NCBI RefSeq assembly: GCF_963678635.1
Contig: NC_087066.1
Location: forward strand, 23,343,996 to 23,407,995
Reading direction: 5' to 3'
Length of the DNA stretch: 64,000 bases
Source of the DNA: Symsagittifera roscoffensis
Lineage: Eukaryota > Xenacoelomorpha > Acoela > Convolutidae
Under the pieces are notes generated by a model that saw only the letters and a program-made list of their open reading frames with translations, was not told the origin of the DNA and made no database searches. Within the stretch, counting starts at the first letter, position 1. Each line of letters begins with the position of its first letter. Shown here piece by piece: positions 36,673 through 46,362 of the stretch. The position numbers and the translations under genes were made by a program.

Positions 36673-39600
36673 TTATAAGTTCAATGGTTTTGTATGAATT
36701 TTATCATCTTGTACTTGTCTTTTTGGATAAAAATAGCTTAGTCCTTTCTTTGTCTGTTCATATGTGGCCACCATATGATTTATAGTTCTGAATCCTCTAT
36801 TTGTAGATGTTAAAATGATTGCTTCATCGAGCACTCTCCTGTACTTTGACATGGGCCCGTCTCCAGAATCTTCGAGAACTCGCTTGTTTAATCCTTTACT
36901 GCTAAATTTGAACTTATCGGACTTGTTGTCATAGCAGCAATATGCCTTGCTACACAAACATAGCTTTTCTATACATCTGAATTCTTCTTTAAAAAGTGCT
37001 GGCTCCCGCTTATCATGTTTTTTAAGCGTACTGCAACAAGTTCGAGGGAAGAAATTCGATTTTGCATCCGCCATGAAAGAGTCTCTGCAGTCATTTTTCC
37101 TCAATTTTTCCCAAGCAACTCTCTTATCTGGTTTGATACAGTCGTATAAATTCTCTTCAGCAAGTGCCAAGTAAAGTGAGTCTGGGTCCATCTCCAACTC
37201 TTCAAATTTATTTACATCGCGGAATTTGTCAAAGGAGTTATAGTAGAGCTCCAACATTCTCAGTTTTGCATACTGAAGTATGAAAAAACCAACAATGATG
37301 GGTTCTCGGTGCTCAATGGTTGATTTCAATAACTCCACCTCATATAAACCCTTCTAAACTGAGTTAAGTCTCTTAAACAGTGGTTCATTGATTGCCTTAT
37401 GGGTTTTTTCATCGTTCAGATATTTTGTGATTGTATGTCTCGATCTATCTAGATCTGATATCCATACGAAGAATTACCCAAAAGTTTCATTGCTTCTGCA
37501 ACTACTCCTGACAAAGAGTTTTCATCTCCTTCTCTTCTAGCATCAACCACTGACTGAACGAATTTAATAAAGCATTTCCGAGGAGAATATTGAACAAATC
37601 GGTAAATTTTGGTGCACTGCAATCCAAGTTCCATATAAAAGTTGAAGAGAGGAGTTATAACTGTTCCATTTTCCAGCTTGAAACTAGATATCAGCATTCT
37701 CTTAGGACGCTTTAACATTTCGTTCTCGATCGCATAGTTTTTCATGTAATCTCCAATATCATCTCTTCCAACCTCATTATTTTTGAAAATTGGAGGAAAA
37801 TTCGCAAATTTTGATTTTAGCTCATCTGGAACAACTAAGTCGCACTGAACGTAGCCAAAAAGAGATCCATTCTTTATTTTTACTAGAAGTGAGTCTGTAG
37901 CAAGAGGTCTTTTAAAGGGAAAGTGGGTTCTGACGTAATTTTTGATCTTGTCATCGGTTTTGAATCTTTCCCACCAATCACACTCCCACATTTCTTCCAC
38001 TTTGTATCCTTTCTCTTTAATTTATTCTCGTCGCATATCATCCATCTCTCTCTTCTTGTTTCCTCGTTCAATATCCTGTTCTGTTAAGGAGGGACGAGCT
38101 TGTTGACAGGAACAGAAGTGGTAGTAACATCCCATTGCTTCAAACACTGCCTTACAGTGATCACAATAACCGTCCACATTAAAACAGTCGATTTTTTTCT
38201 GTTTTCCAGATGTAAAAAAGCTCTCAATTTTACATTCTGGTCTTGATTCTTGATAAAAAGACATGACCATATTCTCAAAGTTGCGAGTTCGATTATGTCT
38301 AGCCTTGAATTTCTGCATTTCATTGTCAAACTCCCATCTCGTGTACAGTCCTTTTGGCATATCTTGACACATTGATAAAGGGTAAAGCTGGCTTGCATCA
38401 ATTGCAACGATTGATTTACAAACATTTGATGAATTTCTGATGTATGTTTCATCAACTACAGCTTTTCGAGTGAAAAAAATGGAAGGTCCAACAGTCATGT
38501 CCTCTCTAATTTTTTCACATAAGTCTTTATCACTTTCGCAAAATGGATAAAACTTGTAATTTGTGGATTTGTGTAGACAAATGTTTGCTAGATTTGGAAG
38601 AGTGCAGCCAAGTTTTAACATATTTATCCCCTTGTTATGATAAAACTGAATCATTTTTTGCATTGCCTCCAGGGTTGGAACTACATCTTTGTTGTTGTAC
38701 CACTTCGAAAAGTCTTTGAACACTGTCATTCCATTTTTCTTCCAAGTCTCTTGTAAGTAATTGTAATTATCCAAACCAAATGGAGGAACAGTCTTGATTT
38801 GAAGCTTTTTCAGTGACTTTTTCTAAACTTCTCATAATCAATGAAGTCTTTGTCTAGAGGATTGTTGTTTCTAAGTTTACTGAAAATGGCTTCATACGGT
38901 GGCAATTCAGGAAAGTCAAGTTTGTCTAGGTTATCAAACCACTCATAGAGAAAGAATCCTTTCGTTTCGCTAGCTTTATACGCTTTGAGAAAGGAGTCCA
39001 GAGTAGTTGCCCCTCCCAGAAACTTCGTTATGTCAAGAAATTGTACATCTCCAAACTTAAAAGGTATACAGTCATTTGCTTTTTTGATGACGGATGTTTC
39101 TTGTTCATTATCGCGAATCAAATAGGGAATTAGGTAGAACTTGATCAAATTTAAATCATATCTACCGCTGTTAAATCCAAAAACAGGTAAAGTATTTACA
39201 TATGTCTTCGATGTTGTTTCAAATCGATGAGTTGATTTTTCTGAATTCGCAAGAATTGTGTTGACATATCTGCTTCTTCCGAATCTTCAATGCATTCGTC
39301 TTCGTACTCGAATTTGTTACTTGAGTAATTTTCACCACGTTCGTTTAGCTGATCAAAGATCTTTTTTATTCTTTCATTGACAGCTACTTCAATATCTTGA
39401 AATTTTGTTTTCATCTCCAGCTTACTTTTCTCAGCCAACAGCTCGAGTTTGCTTACAAAATCAATAATCAAGTTCTGTGGATCCTTGTTGTACAAAAAGA
39501 TGGGTTCATCAATCAGATTCAATGATATAGAGACTGAAATAGGGACATGTTTTCCAATCCAGGTAGTAGTTTGCTTCTCTTTTAGATCCTCTGTAGGAAC

Positions 39601-40968
39601 ACAAATCGACTCAAAGTCAAAAAATGCTAGATTATTGAAAAGCTTGTTGTCTTCAGAAACTGGAAGACTGAATTCTTCTAGCTTTTCAAACAAGGTTTCG
39701 CGAAGCTCATAGACGTTCTTTGGGTAAATATGTTTCACTCGGTCCTTGCATCTCACAAGATGTTTGTTAAAATTGTCGGATTTATTAAAAAAAAGTGTCA
39801 CAACTAGGACACCGGAAACACTTGAAGAAAGAACAATATCATTTGTATGAATAATATGATTGCTAAACCTCAGTAATTTGACTGTTTTGTCGAATCTTCC
39901 GATACTTCGTCAAGCTAGTTCTCCTACATATTCTCCTTCTTGGATATCAAAATCGTATATAAAAATGTTTCTTTGCACAATTTCCTCGACTACAGGTAAG
40001 TCTTCAACAGAAACTCCACGAAAACTTTTAGGATCATAACCAGATTTTGATATAGAATCTGTAAAGTATCTAGAAGTGTGAGAGTCGAGATCATTATGTC
40101 CGTTCATGTACATGGCCAATGCGCGGAAAAGACACAATTGATCTTTGTAAGTTTCCTCGTCTTTGTTAGATAAAAGTCAATTCACTTGCGTATGTCGTAA
40201 TAAAGGTTCGGGTAAGACAGAGTCCGGGCATCCCATGGGGATGTTTTTTTAGCAAAGCAGCAAAAATTGTGACGTTAGTAATTAACTTGAATCTCCATTT
40301 TGTTTTTTGTCGTTCTTTGGTACATTGCTCCACAATATCAAATTTTTCCACTTTTCCTTGTATTGTTATCAAGTCTGATTTAGTACAAAGCAAATGAGAT
40401 TTTTCAAATAAAGTATTGTTTTCATGGGTGTAGAAATATCGATATTCACCACTCTCAATATTTCGAAGAACAAAACCCAGAGCAACATTGATTTTAGCGG
40501 CGATTCGAGCTTGTTGAAGACTTCTTCAAGTTTCTCGTTGATTATTTTAGTGTCTAATTTGGACATTTGGAAGTTAAATACCTTATGCCTCCCATTTTCC
40601 ATATCCGTATTCACCAGAAAATGTTGACAAGCACTAAGTTCCTCCTTTAGTTTTTCACCATCTTCCCCTTCTTCCTCCACAATCTTGTTCAAGTCCGCTA
40701 CAGTATCACTGGGTTTCCGTTGTTTTGCTCCATGTTCCTTTCTCCGATGTTGTTGGAGAGAGTAGTAACTTGGGAACTCTTGTTCACAAGAAGAACAAAC
40801 CGTCGACTGCTTCGAACTTGGTTGAGCATGCTTCTTAGCCATATGATAGCTCATTTCTTGTTGATTGTAAGTGGAATACTTACATTCAGGACAAGAAACA
40901 ACTCCTTTAGCACATCTTTTTTGATGTCTCGCATTATCAGCTCTCCTGACCACAGTCCTCACGTTTGA
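36673..40968 (-). pseudogene. POLB: Polinton protein-primed DNA polymerase B
   Basis: Domains from the N-terminus (right end): two C2H2 fingers (CPECKYSTYNQQEMSYHMAKKH; CSSCEQEFPSYYSLQQHRRKEH); the conserved N-terminal region with CTKERQKTKWRFKL; an OTU-like segment (CLFRALAMYMNG, SFRGVSVEDLPVVEEIVQRN); a third finger (CPSCDTFF...NKHLVRC); Exo I (FFDFESICVP); Exo II (FGFNSGRYDLNL); palm motif A (AIDASQLYPLS); motif B (LLGNSSYGYQ); motif C; and a Cys-rich tail (CLCSKAYCCYD). Lesions include frameshifts near 40,480, 40,160-40,240, 39,790 (T-run), 39,215 and 37,460, plus stops such as TGA at about 39,910 and TAG at about 37,357. Motif C reads DPDS instead of DTDS. It would copy the element using a terminal protein primer; this copy is dead unless sequence errors explain the breaks. 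Confidence 0.93.
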
Positions 40969-41181
40969 CTTTCTCGTTTCGGTTAAGGGCAGGCACTATC
41001 TAAAAAAATTGGGACTTTAGAAATGTTCCAAAATTAAAAATTTAGAGTACCAATTGAATGAAAAAACTTACTTTTCGTAAAGTAACGAAGTGTGAAATTT
41101 GAAGTAAAATTCAATTAACTGTTTCTGATTGGCAAACAAAATGAATGATTTAACCCAAAAAAGTAAGCGTAATTATACTAA

Positions 41182-41403
41182 CAGTGACGCCTACGCAATT
41201 ATCCTTTTACGGTAATGACGTCATTCTTTGAATAGAAGTGACGTCACCGCCTACGCAATTCTCCTTTTATGGTAATGACCTCATTCTATATTTAGAAGTG
41301 ACGTCACCACCCACGCAATGTTCCTTTTATGATAATGACGTCATTCTAGAAATAGAAGTGACGTCACCGCCCACGCAATTTTCCTTTTATGGTAATGACG
41401 TCA
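41182..41403. promoter_or_regulatory. 60-bp tandem array with CRE-like palindromes
   Basis: Nearly four units with an exact 60-base period. TGACGTCA occurs at 41,216, 41,239, 41,299, 41,336, 41,359 and 41,396, and a variant TGACCTCA at 41,276. TGACGTCA is the consensus CREB/ATF site. Each unit also has CACGCAATTTTCCTTTTATGG-like sequence. It lies between polB (leftward) and the small gene at 41,505 (rightward), so it probably serves both as a divergent promoter or enhancer. Confidence 0.7.
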
Positions 41404-41504
41404 TTCCTTTGAAAGTTCTAGAATTTTCCAGAAAAATTTTCAACCAATCAGAACTAAGCAGTTTCTAGACATAACTTTGGATCCAAAATATTGATTTTTG
41501 AAGA

Positions 41505-41871
41505 ATGTCAAATAAAAATCATTTGAATTTTCTCGAATTACTCTTCAAGAAAAAAGAAAATATTCCGTGTGATTTCCTTATTGATGAAACAGATGTAGAT
41601 TCTTACTTTTTTTCACAATTTTTTGGACGTTTATGTTGTCCAAAATAGAGTTCTTCGACTAAGTAAAGGTCTCTTTAGAGAAACTTACTCAACCAAAGAG
41701 TTTATTTTTGATCCACATATTGCGTATCAAAGCTATAAACTTACTGCTGACTTACACTTGACTAGAAAAGAAATTTTATTTATTTTAGAAAATTTGAAGT
41801 TAATAAAAAAATCGTACGATAATATTTCAAAGACTCTTTTTTTTCCAAATGCAACATCCCAAATTTGTTAA
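41505..41871 (+). pseudogene. Small Polinton ORF, one frameshift
   Basis: Begins MSNKNHLNFLELLFKKKE at 41,505 and continues, after a frame change in the T-rich stretch near 41,620, as DVYVVQNRVLRLSKGLFRET to a stop at 41,871. About 121 codons in total. Mixed charged and hydrophobic, with no membrane segment. It is the first rightward gene next to the CRE array, so perhaps an early gene. No family recognised. Confidence 0.5.
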
Positions 41872-41879
41872 AACTCCCC

Positions 41880-42060
41880 AGCAAAGATCTTTATTACGAC
41901 ATACGCAAGTGAATTGACTTTTATCTAACAAAGACGAGGAACCTTACATCAAGGAACCTTACATCCCGAACCTTTATTACGACATACGCAAGTGAATTGA
42001 CTTTTATCTAAAAAAGACGAGGAACCTTACATCAAAATCAAAGAACCTGACTATCTACTC
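41880..42060. repeat. Inverted duplicate fragments of polB
   Basis: The stretch TTTATTACGACATACGCAAGTGAATTGACTTTTATCTA appears twice here (from about 41,891 and 41,967), each followed by AAGACGAGGAAC. The same sequence is present once inside polB on the opposite strand (about 40,160-40,205). These are short inverted copies of polB coding sequence. Confidence 0.8.
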
Positions 42061-42110
42061 AAAAATCAGCAATTTCTCATCGATTACATACAAAAAAATC
42101 AGTTAACTTG

Positions 42111-42269
42111 ATGAGAAGACTTGCAGAGATGCTACTTTTATTAAATTTTCTTCTTTTGTTACTTATATCGGCAATATTTCTTATTTTAACAGCAAACAAC
42201 TTTTGGTCATTTATTTTTGCGATTGCTTTTGTGTATATTTTTACTTATTTGGAAGATACAAGTCCTTAA
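42111..42269 (+). CDS. 52-aa membrane protein
   Basis: ATG to TAA, 52 codons. Two hydrophobic segments (residues about 7-27, with LLLLNFLLLLLISAIFLIL, and about 31-45, FWSFIFAIAFVYIF) and a charged end (YLEDTSP). MRR at the start suggests the N-terminus stays in the cytosol. Small membrane proteins are common Polinton accessories. No family recognised. Confidence 0.45.
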   Translation: MRRLAEMLLLLNFLLLLLISAIFLILTANNFWSFIFAIAFVYIFTYLEDTSP

Positions 42270-42280
42270 AAAGTTCCTCT

Positions 42281-42620
42281 GATTGGATACGACAACTAGA
42301 ACAAAAATAAACAGTTTTGTGATTGGAAACGACAATACCCAAAATGGAACATCACCCAAAATGGAACGACAATACCCAATTGGACATGACTTTTATCCAA
42401 GAACCCCATAAAAGGAAGCTGAAATCTGATTGGACACGACTACAATCCAAATAAGGAAAATCCATTCTGATTGGTTAAACCCACACATTCCAGTTGAAGG
42501 TACCCCTCTCTTTTAACTAAAAATCATTTTATTTTCAACTTAACTACCGTCAACTACCTCCTCTCTCAGCTCTAAATACATTAATTTCAATTTAATCACC
42601 GTCAACTACCCCTCTCTCAG
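42281..42620. promoter_or_regulatory. Reverse CCAAT-box array and repeated leader
   Basis: ATTGG occurs five times, in TGATTGGATACGAC, TGATTGGAAACGAC, AATTGGACATGAC, TGATTGGACACGAC and TGATTGGTTAAAC (about 42,283-42,475), the first four sharing ACGAC or a variant. It is followed by a duplicated CGTCAACTACC...CTCTCTCAGCTCT leader (42,548 and 42,599). This fits a promoter for the acidic gene at 42,669, possibly bound by an NF-Y-like factor. Confidence 0.5.
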
Positions 42621-42668
42621 CTCTTTCTTGTTTTTACTCTGTATCGTTAACTCAACTTATTGCTCAAA

Positions 42669-43169
42669 ATGATCTTCTCAGTACAAAACAACAACCTTAT
42701 GTTCTCGGTGGAATTTTCGGCTGATTTAGTACAAATCCAAGTGCGAGAAACAGTTTGTGGAGTTTTTCTGGCACGAATGGACATCCAAATCCAAGTCTGG
42801 CATATGGTGGAGGTGATGCGCAGGGATTTCAACGAACATCATTTAACGCAAGTACCCCCTACAGAGAACCAACTTGGAGAAATGCAAATGATGGAGGAAG
42901 TGGCCGAGCATGTGGGAATGAACTACCCCGAAACACCTGAATCTAGATATGTGGCTCAACCATTCGACGAAATCCTCTTTCCTTGGGAAGAGGGGTCTGT
43001 GGACAACCCAATTACCATCGAAGAGGATGAGGGCTTCTCTGAGCCAAGAACTCCAGTCAGCGAACCACCAAGACAACCACCAGTGATGGAGGCAAGACCA
43101 GCTTTGCGCTCCATTGAGAACTTGCAAAATTTTGAGAACTCAGCTGCTCGACAGCTCTTTGATTTGTAA
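42669..43169 (+). CDS. Acidic Polinton accessory protein
   Basis: ATG at 42,669 to TAA at 43,167, 166 codons. The C-terminal half is acidic and Pro/Thr-rich (PETPESR, ITIEEDEGFSEPRTPVSEPP). The N-terminal half overlaps another open frame (42,755-42,940) rich in Gly, Ser and Asn, so a frameshift within the gene is possible and the true N-terminus is uncertain. The stop codon overlaps AATAAA. Composition suggests a regulatory protein, similar in style to the acidic ORFs of the left array, although no basic tail is present. No family recognised. Confidence 0.5.
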   Translation: MIFSVQNNNLMFSVEFSADLVQIQVRETVCGVFLARMDIQIQVWHMVEVMRRDFNEHHLTQVPPTENQLGEMQMMEEVAEHVGMNYPETPESRYVAQPFDEILFPWEEGSVDNPITIEEDEGFSEPRTPVSEPPRQPPVMEARPALRSIENLQNFENSAARQLFDL

Positions 43170-43752
43170 ATAAATTGGCTACTGTCTTGTGCTTTTTAAT
43201 TGAATTGTTTTGCATCTAGTAAATTTATTTTCAAGAGATAGGAACAAAGAGATCATAGAAAAGTTTATTAAGAAATTTCAATGGTAAAACTTTGTCAAAA
43301 AAGAAACTAATTTTGCATCTGGTAAATACTTTTATAGAATTTTGTTAGAAAGATGGCAAAAAAAAAATTAAACCAATTTTTGCAAGCATGTTAAAATGTT
43401 TACATTAATTTTTGCACCATGCAAAAATTTTCATAATTTTTTTTGCACACTTGTTAAAAAAAATAAAGAAAATCTCGCAATTTACGAAAAATTTCATTAA
43501 ATATTTTCGCATTTTAAAAAAAACTGAAAGAGGATTTTCTTGCACTGTTAATAATTAAACAAAATGAAAATCTTTGTTTCAATTTTGATCATAAAAAAAA
43601 TCTCTTTTTTGCATGTATATTGATCAAAAATACTGGAAAAACAATGTAGTAAGATAGGGAATAGCACTCAAAGTCAGCAATTATGAAAAATTTTTAGAAT
43701 TAAATTAACAAGTTTTTTACAATAAAATTTTGCAATTTTTGCATATGCATAA
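43170..43752. other. AT-rich region with TTTTTGCA motifs
   Basis: No gene. Degenerate repeats around TTTTTGCANNTTGTTGAAAA occur here and in the duplicated segment that follows. A copy of the terminal-repeat motif lies at 43,642-43,664. Confidence 0.55.
43642..43664 (+). promoter_or_regulatory. Internal copy of the terminal-repeat motif
   Basis: CAATGTAGTAAGATAGGGAA matches the inverted-repeat motif CAATGTATTAAGATAGGGAA with one change. The other copies in the element lie in the terminal repeats. It sits about 90 bases before the 1.5-kb duplication. Confidence 0.6.
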
Positions 43753-44135
43753 GAAAAAATAAGTTAGATTTTTGCATTTGTTTTCATTTGTTTTTTGCAT
43801 ACTTGTTGAAAAAACCAAAACAGTTTTTGCATCTTGTAAAAAAGTTTATTTAAGTTTTTGCAAACGTGTTGAAAAAATCAAACCAAAATATGCATCTTGC
43901 GAAAAAACTCTGAGTTAACTTTTGCACACGTGTTGAAAATTGCAAATTTGTTCGTTGAAAAAACTTTAGATTTAAATAAAAACAATTTTGACAAGATTTT
44001 TATTAACAAATATTCAATTATTAATAGAAAAATTGATACGCTCACTATTTACGGTACCAAAACCATCAATAAAACAATCAACAATTTTCAACAAGTCAAT
44101 CTCATACTTTGAGTTTTGAACTTTTCGAATCCTTT

Positions 44136-44615
44136 TCAAAAAAGCCGATCCAAGAGTCTGAGTGGACGCAAGCTTCTGAGCAGAACTGAGATAATGTCTT
44201 TTGAATTTTTTCGCAGCAGTCGTTTCTTTGCAAAACTGGGCATTTTTTCCGGTATTCTACATTTCAAGTTGTGTTCGACTGCACGATTCAATTGATTGAA
44301 AACTTCACCTCTTGATGAAATAATATTGAAATAAAGTCTGTATTTGTATAAAGTATATATACTGTCAACAATTTGATAAGTAAAAAGATATTTATCTAAT
44401 CTTTGCAAAATCTGATCGAGCGATGATCCGATTAATACTAAATCAAATGTGCAATTTTCCACTGGGCAGAATGATGAATGGTTAGATAGACAGTAGTCTT
44501 GGGTGAGAATAAATTTTTCATAAAAGTTTTCTGAGACAGAGATAAAAAGAGATTTTGCATTGTAGTCCAAATAAAAAGTGGGATATGCTTGACACATAGC
44601 AGATGCCATCACCAA
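44136..44615 (-). pseudogene. Minus-strand ORF of the duplication, copy 1
   Basis: ATG-started, 159 codons (MVMASAMCQAYPTFYLDYNA...). It has paired Cys in DYCLSNHSSFCPVENCTF and a basic C-terminal part (FAKKRLLRKNSKD). Comparison with copy 2 shows a one-base difference in the T-run near 44,205, after which copy 2 continues differently and much further. Copy 1 is therefore probably truncated by a frameshift, or copy 2 by the opposite change. Divergent from the PC4-like gene across a shared intergenic region. No family recognised. Confidence 0.5.
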
Positions 44616-44639
44616 TTACTTGTTGAAAATGATTTTTAT

Positions 44640-44765
44640 CTATATTGAATTGCTTATATAGTAGTTCCATCACCTACGCAATGTCCATATTTGGATCATC
44701 ACCTACTCATTATTCCATATAAGGTAATAATACCTCATATGGAATCTACAGTGAGTCATCTACAT
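44640..44765. promoter_or_regulatory. Divergent promoter-like region, copy 1
   Basis: Contains TATATAG, CATCACCTACGCAATGTCCATATTTGG and GGTAATAATACCTCATATGG, which resemble the CRE-array unit (GTCACCGCCTACGCAATTCTCCTTTTATGGTAATGACCTCATT). It lies between two divergent genes, like the CRE array. Confidence 0.5.
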
Positions 44766-44847
44766 TTCCTAATTTCTATAAATTTACAAATGTTATTATT
44801 TTGAAATATCTACTACTGATCAGTTGGCTCTGAGTCTCAAATCAAAA

Positions 44848-45282
44848 ATGTATTCACGAAAAGATATCCTTCCGATTTATATTGAATTTGCTAAGAACCA
44901 AAAAAGGATTGGGAGATTTTCTTGGTCCCAAAAACCCTACAACGGAACAATTTACTGTGAACCTTGCTTCCAATTGCTAAAGAAAAGTGAATCTAGACAA
45001 ATCGAAAAAACCCAGCAAGTCTATCTTGGCGAAAAAGAGGGGAAAAGGATATCAGCAATACGGAATACTGTTATTCACGATGCTGAAAACCTTGGACTCG
45101 TTCCTGTATTGGAACTCTATTCTGACAAAGACTCAACCATGGAGCAGGAACTTGCGAACTGTCATACGGTGTATGACGTAGCAACATACAAGAAGAGAAG
45201 GGTGTGTGTCACAATCAAGAAGTACAGAGTGAACAAGCCACCCTACATTCAGATTCGACTCTTCACTGAAAAAATAAGTTAG
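44848..45282 (+). pseudogene. PC4-like accessory gene, copy 1 (3' truncated)
   Basis: ATG at 44,848 (MYSRKDILPIYIEF). Open for 144 codons, but the last residues (EKIS) come from the duplication junction, so about 45 C-terminal residues are missing compared with copy 2. The region KKRRVCVTIKKYRVNKP and YIQIRLFT resembles the paired strands of PC4/p15 single-stranded-DNA-binding domains (inference from pattern only). The N-terminal half has CEPCFQLLKK and no match I recognise. If correct, it could protect displaced strands during protein-primed replication. Confidence 0.5.
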
Positions 45283-45527
45283 ATTTTTGCATTTGTTTTC
45301 ATTTGTTTTTTGCATACTTATTGAAAAAACCAAAACAGTTTTTGCATCTTGTAAAAAGGTTAATTTAGTTTTTGCAAACGTGTTGAAAAAATCAAACCAA
45401 AATTTTCATCTTGCGAAAAGACTCTGAGTTAATTTTTGCACACGTGTTGAAAATTGCAAATTTGTTCGTTGAAAAAACTTTAGATTTAAATAAAAACAAT
45501 TTTGACAAGATTTTTTTAAACAAATAT

Positions 45528-46130
45528 TCAATTATTAATAGAAAAATTGATACGCTCACTATTTACGGTACCAAAACCATCAATAAAACAATCAACAATT
45601 TTCAACAAGTCAGTCTCATACATTGAGTTTTGAACTTTTCGAATCCTTTCCAAAAAAGCCGATCCAAGAGTCTGAGTGGACGCAAGCTTCTGAGCAGAAC
45701 TGAGATAATGTCTTTTGAATTTTTTTCGCAGCAGTCGTTTCTTTGCAAAACTGAGCAATTTTTCCGGTATTCTACTTTTCAAGTTGTGTTCGACTGCACG
45801 ATTCAATTGATTGAAAACTTCACCTCATGATGAAATAATATTGAAATAAAATCTGTATTTGTATAAAGTATATATACAGTCAACAATTTGATAGGTAAAA
45901 AGATATTTATCTAATCTTTGCAAAATCTGTGCGAGCAATGATCCGATTAATACTAAGTGAAATTTGCAATTTTCCACTGGGCAGAATTATGAATGGTTAG
46001 ATACACAGTAGTCTTGGGTGACAATAAATTTTTCCTTAAAGTTTTCTGAGACAGAGATAAAAAGAAATTTTGCAATGTAGTCCAAATAAAAAGTGGGATA
46101 TGCTTGACACATAGCAGATGCCATCACCGA
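45528..46130 (-). pseudogene. Minus-strand ORF of the duplication, copy 2
   Basis: Counterpart of 44,136-44,615 with in-frame stops: TGA where copy 1 has AGA (FNIISS-stop-GEVF, near 45,826) and TAA in SNHS-stop-FCP near 45,990. At the 3' side it keeps a longer C-terminus (KRHYLSSAQKLAS...) than copy 1. Each copy preserves what the other has lost. Function unknown. Confidence 0.5.
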
Positions 46131-46154
46131 TTACTTGTTGAAAATGATTTTTAT

Positions 46155-46290
46155 CTACATTGAATTGCTTATATAGTAGTTCCACCACCTACGCAATGTC
46201 CATATTTGAATCATCACCTACTCATTATTCCATATAAGGTAATAATACCTTATTTGGAATGTACAGTGAGTCATCTACATTGACTTATTT
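46155..46290. promoter_or_regulatory. Divergent promoter-like region, copy 2
   Basis: Counterpart of 44,640-44,765 with a few changes (CACCACCTACGCAATGTCC; GGTAATAATACCTTATTTGG). Confidence 0.48.
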
Positions 46291-46362
46291 CTATAAGTTT
46301 ACAAATAGCATTATTTTGAAATATCTAGTACTAATCAGTTGGCTCTGAGTCTCAAATCAAAA

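Larger units (their letters stand above)
43753..45267. repeat. Tandem 1.5-kb duplication, copy 1
   Basis: Starts GAAAAAATAAGTTAGATTTTTGC, as does copy 2 at 45,268 (offset 1515). It carries a minus-strand ORF and a plus-strand PC4-like ORF with a shared intergenic region. Copy 1 cuts off the end of the PC4-like gene at the junction. Confidence 0.88.

Noticed and set aside
41182-41403. CRISPR-like array
   Set aside because: The units are contiguous 60-bp tandem repeats without unique spacers, in eukaryotic transposon DNA.
41238-41468. ORF with three TSPPTQFSFYGND-like protein repeats
   Set aside because: It is a translation of the 60-bp CRE-like DNA array; the period is a multiple of three by coincidence, and the DNA palindromes explain the conservation better.
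43897-44112. Plus-strand ORF in the duplicated segment (second copy 45,411-45,626)
   Set aside because: Overlaps the C-terminal region of the minus-strand ORF and is Asn/Lys/Ile-rich as expected for AT-rich chance frames.
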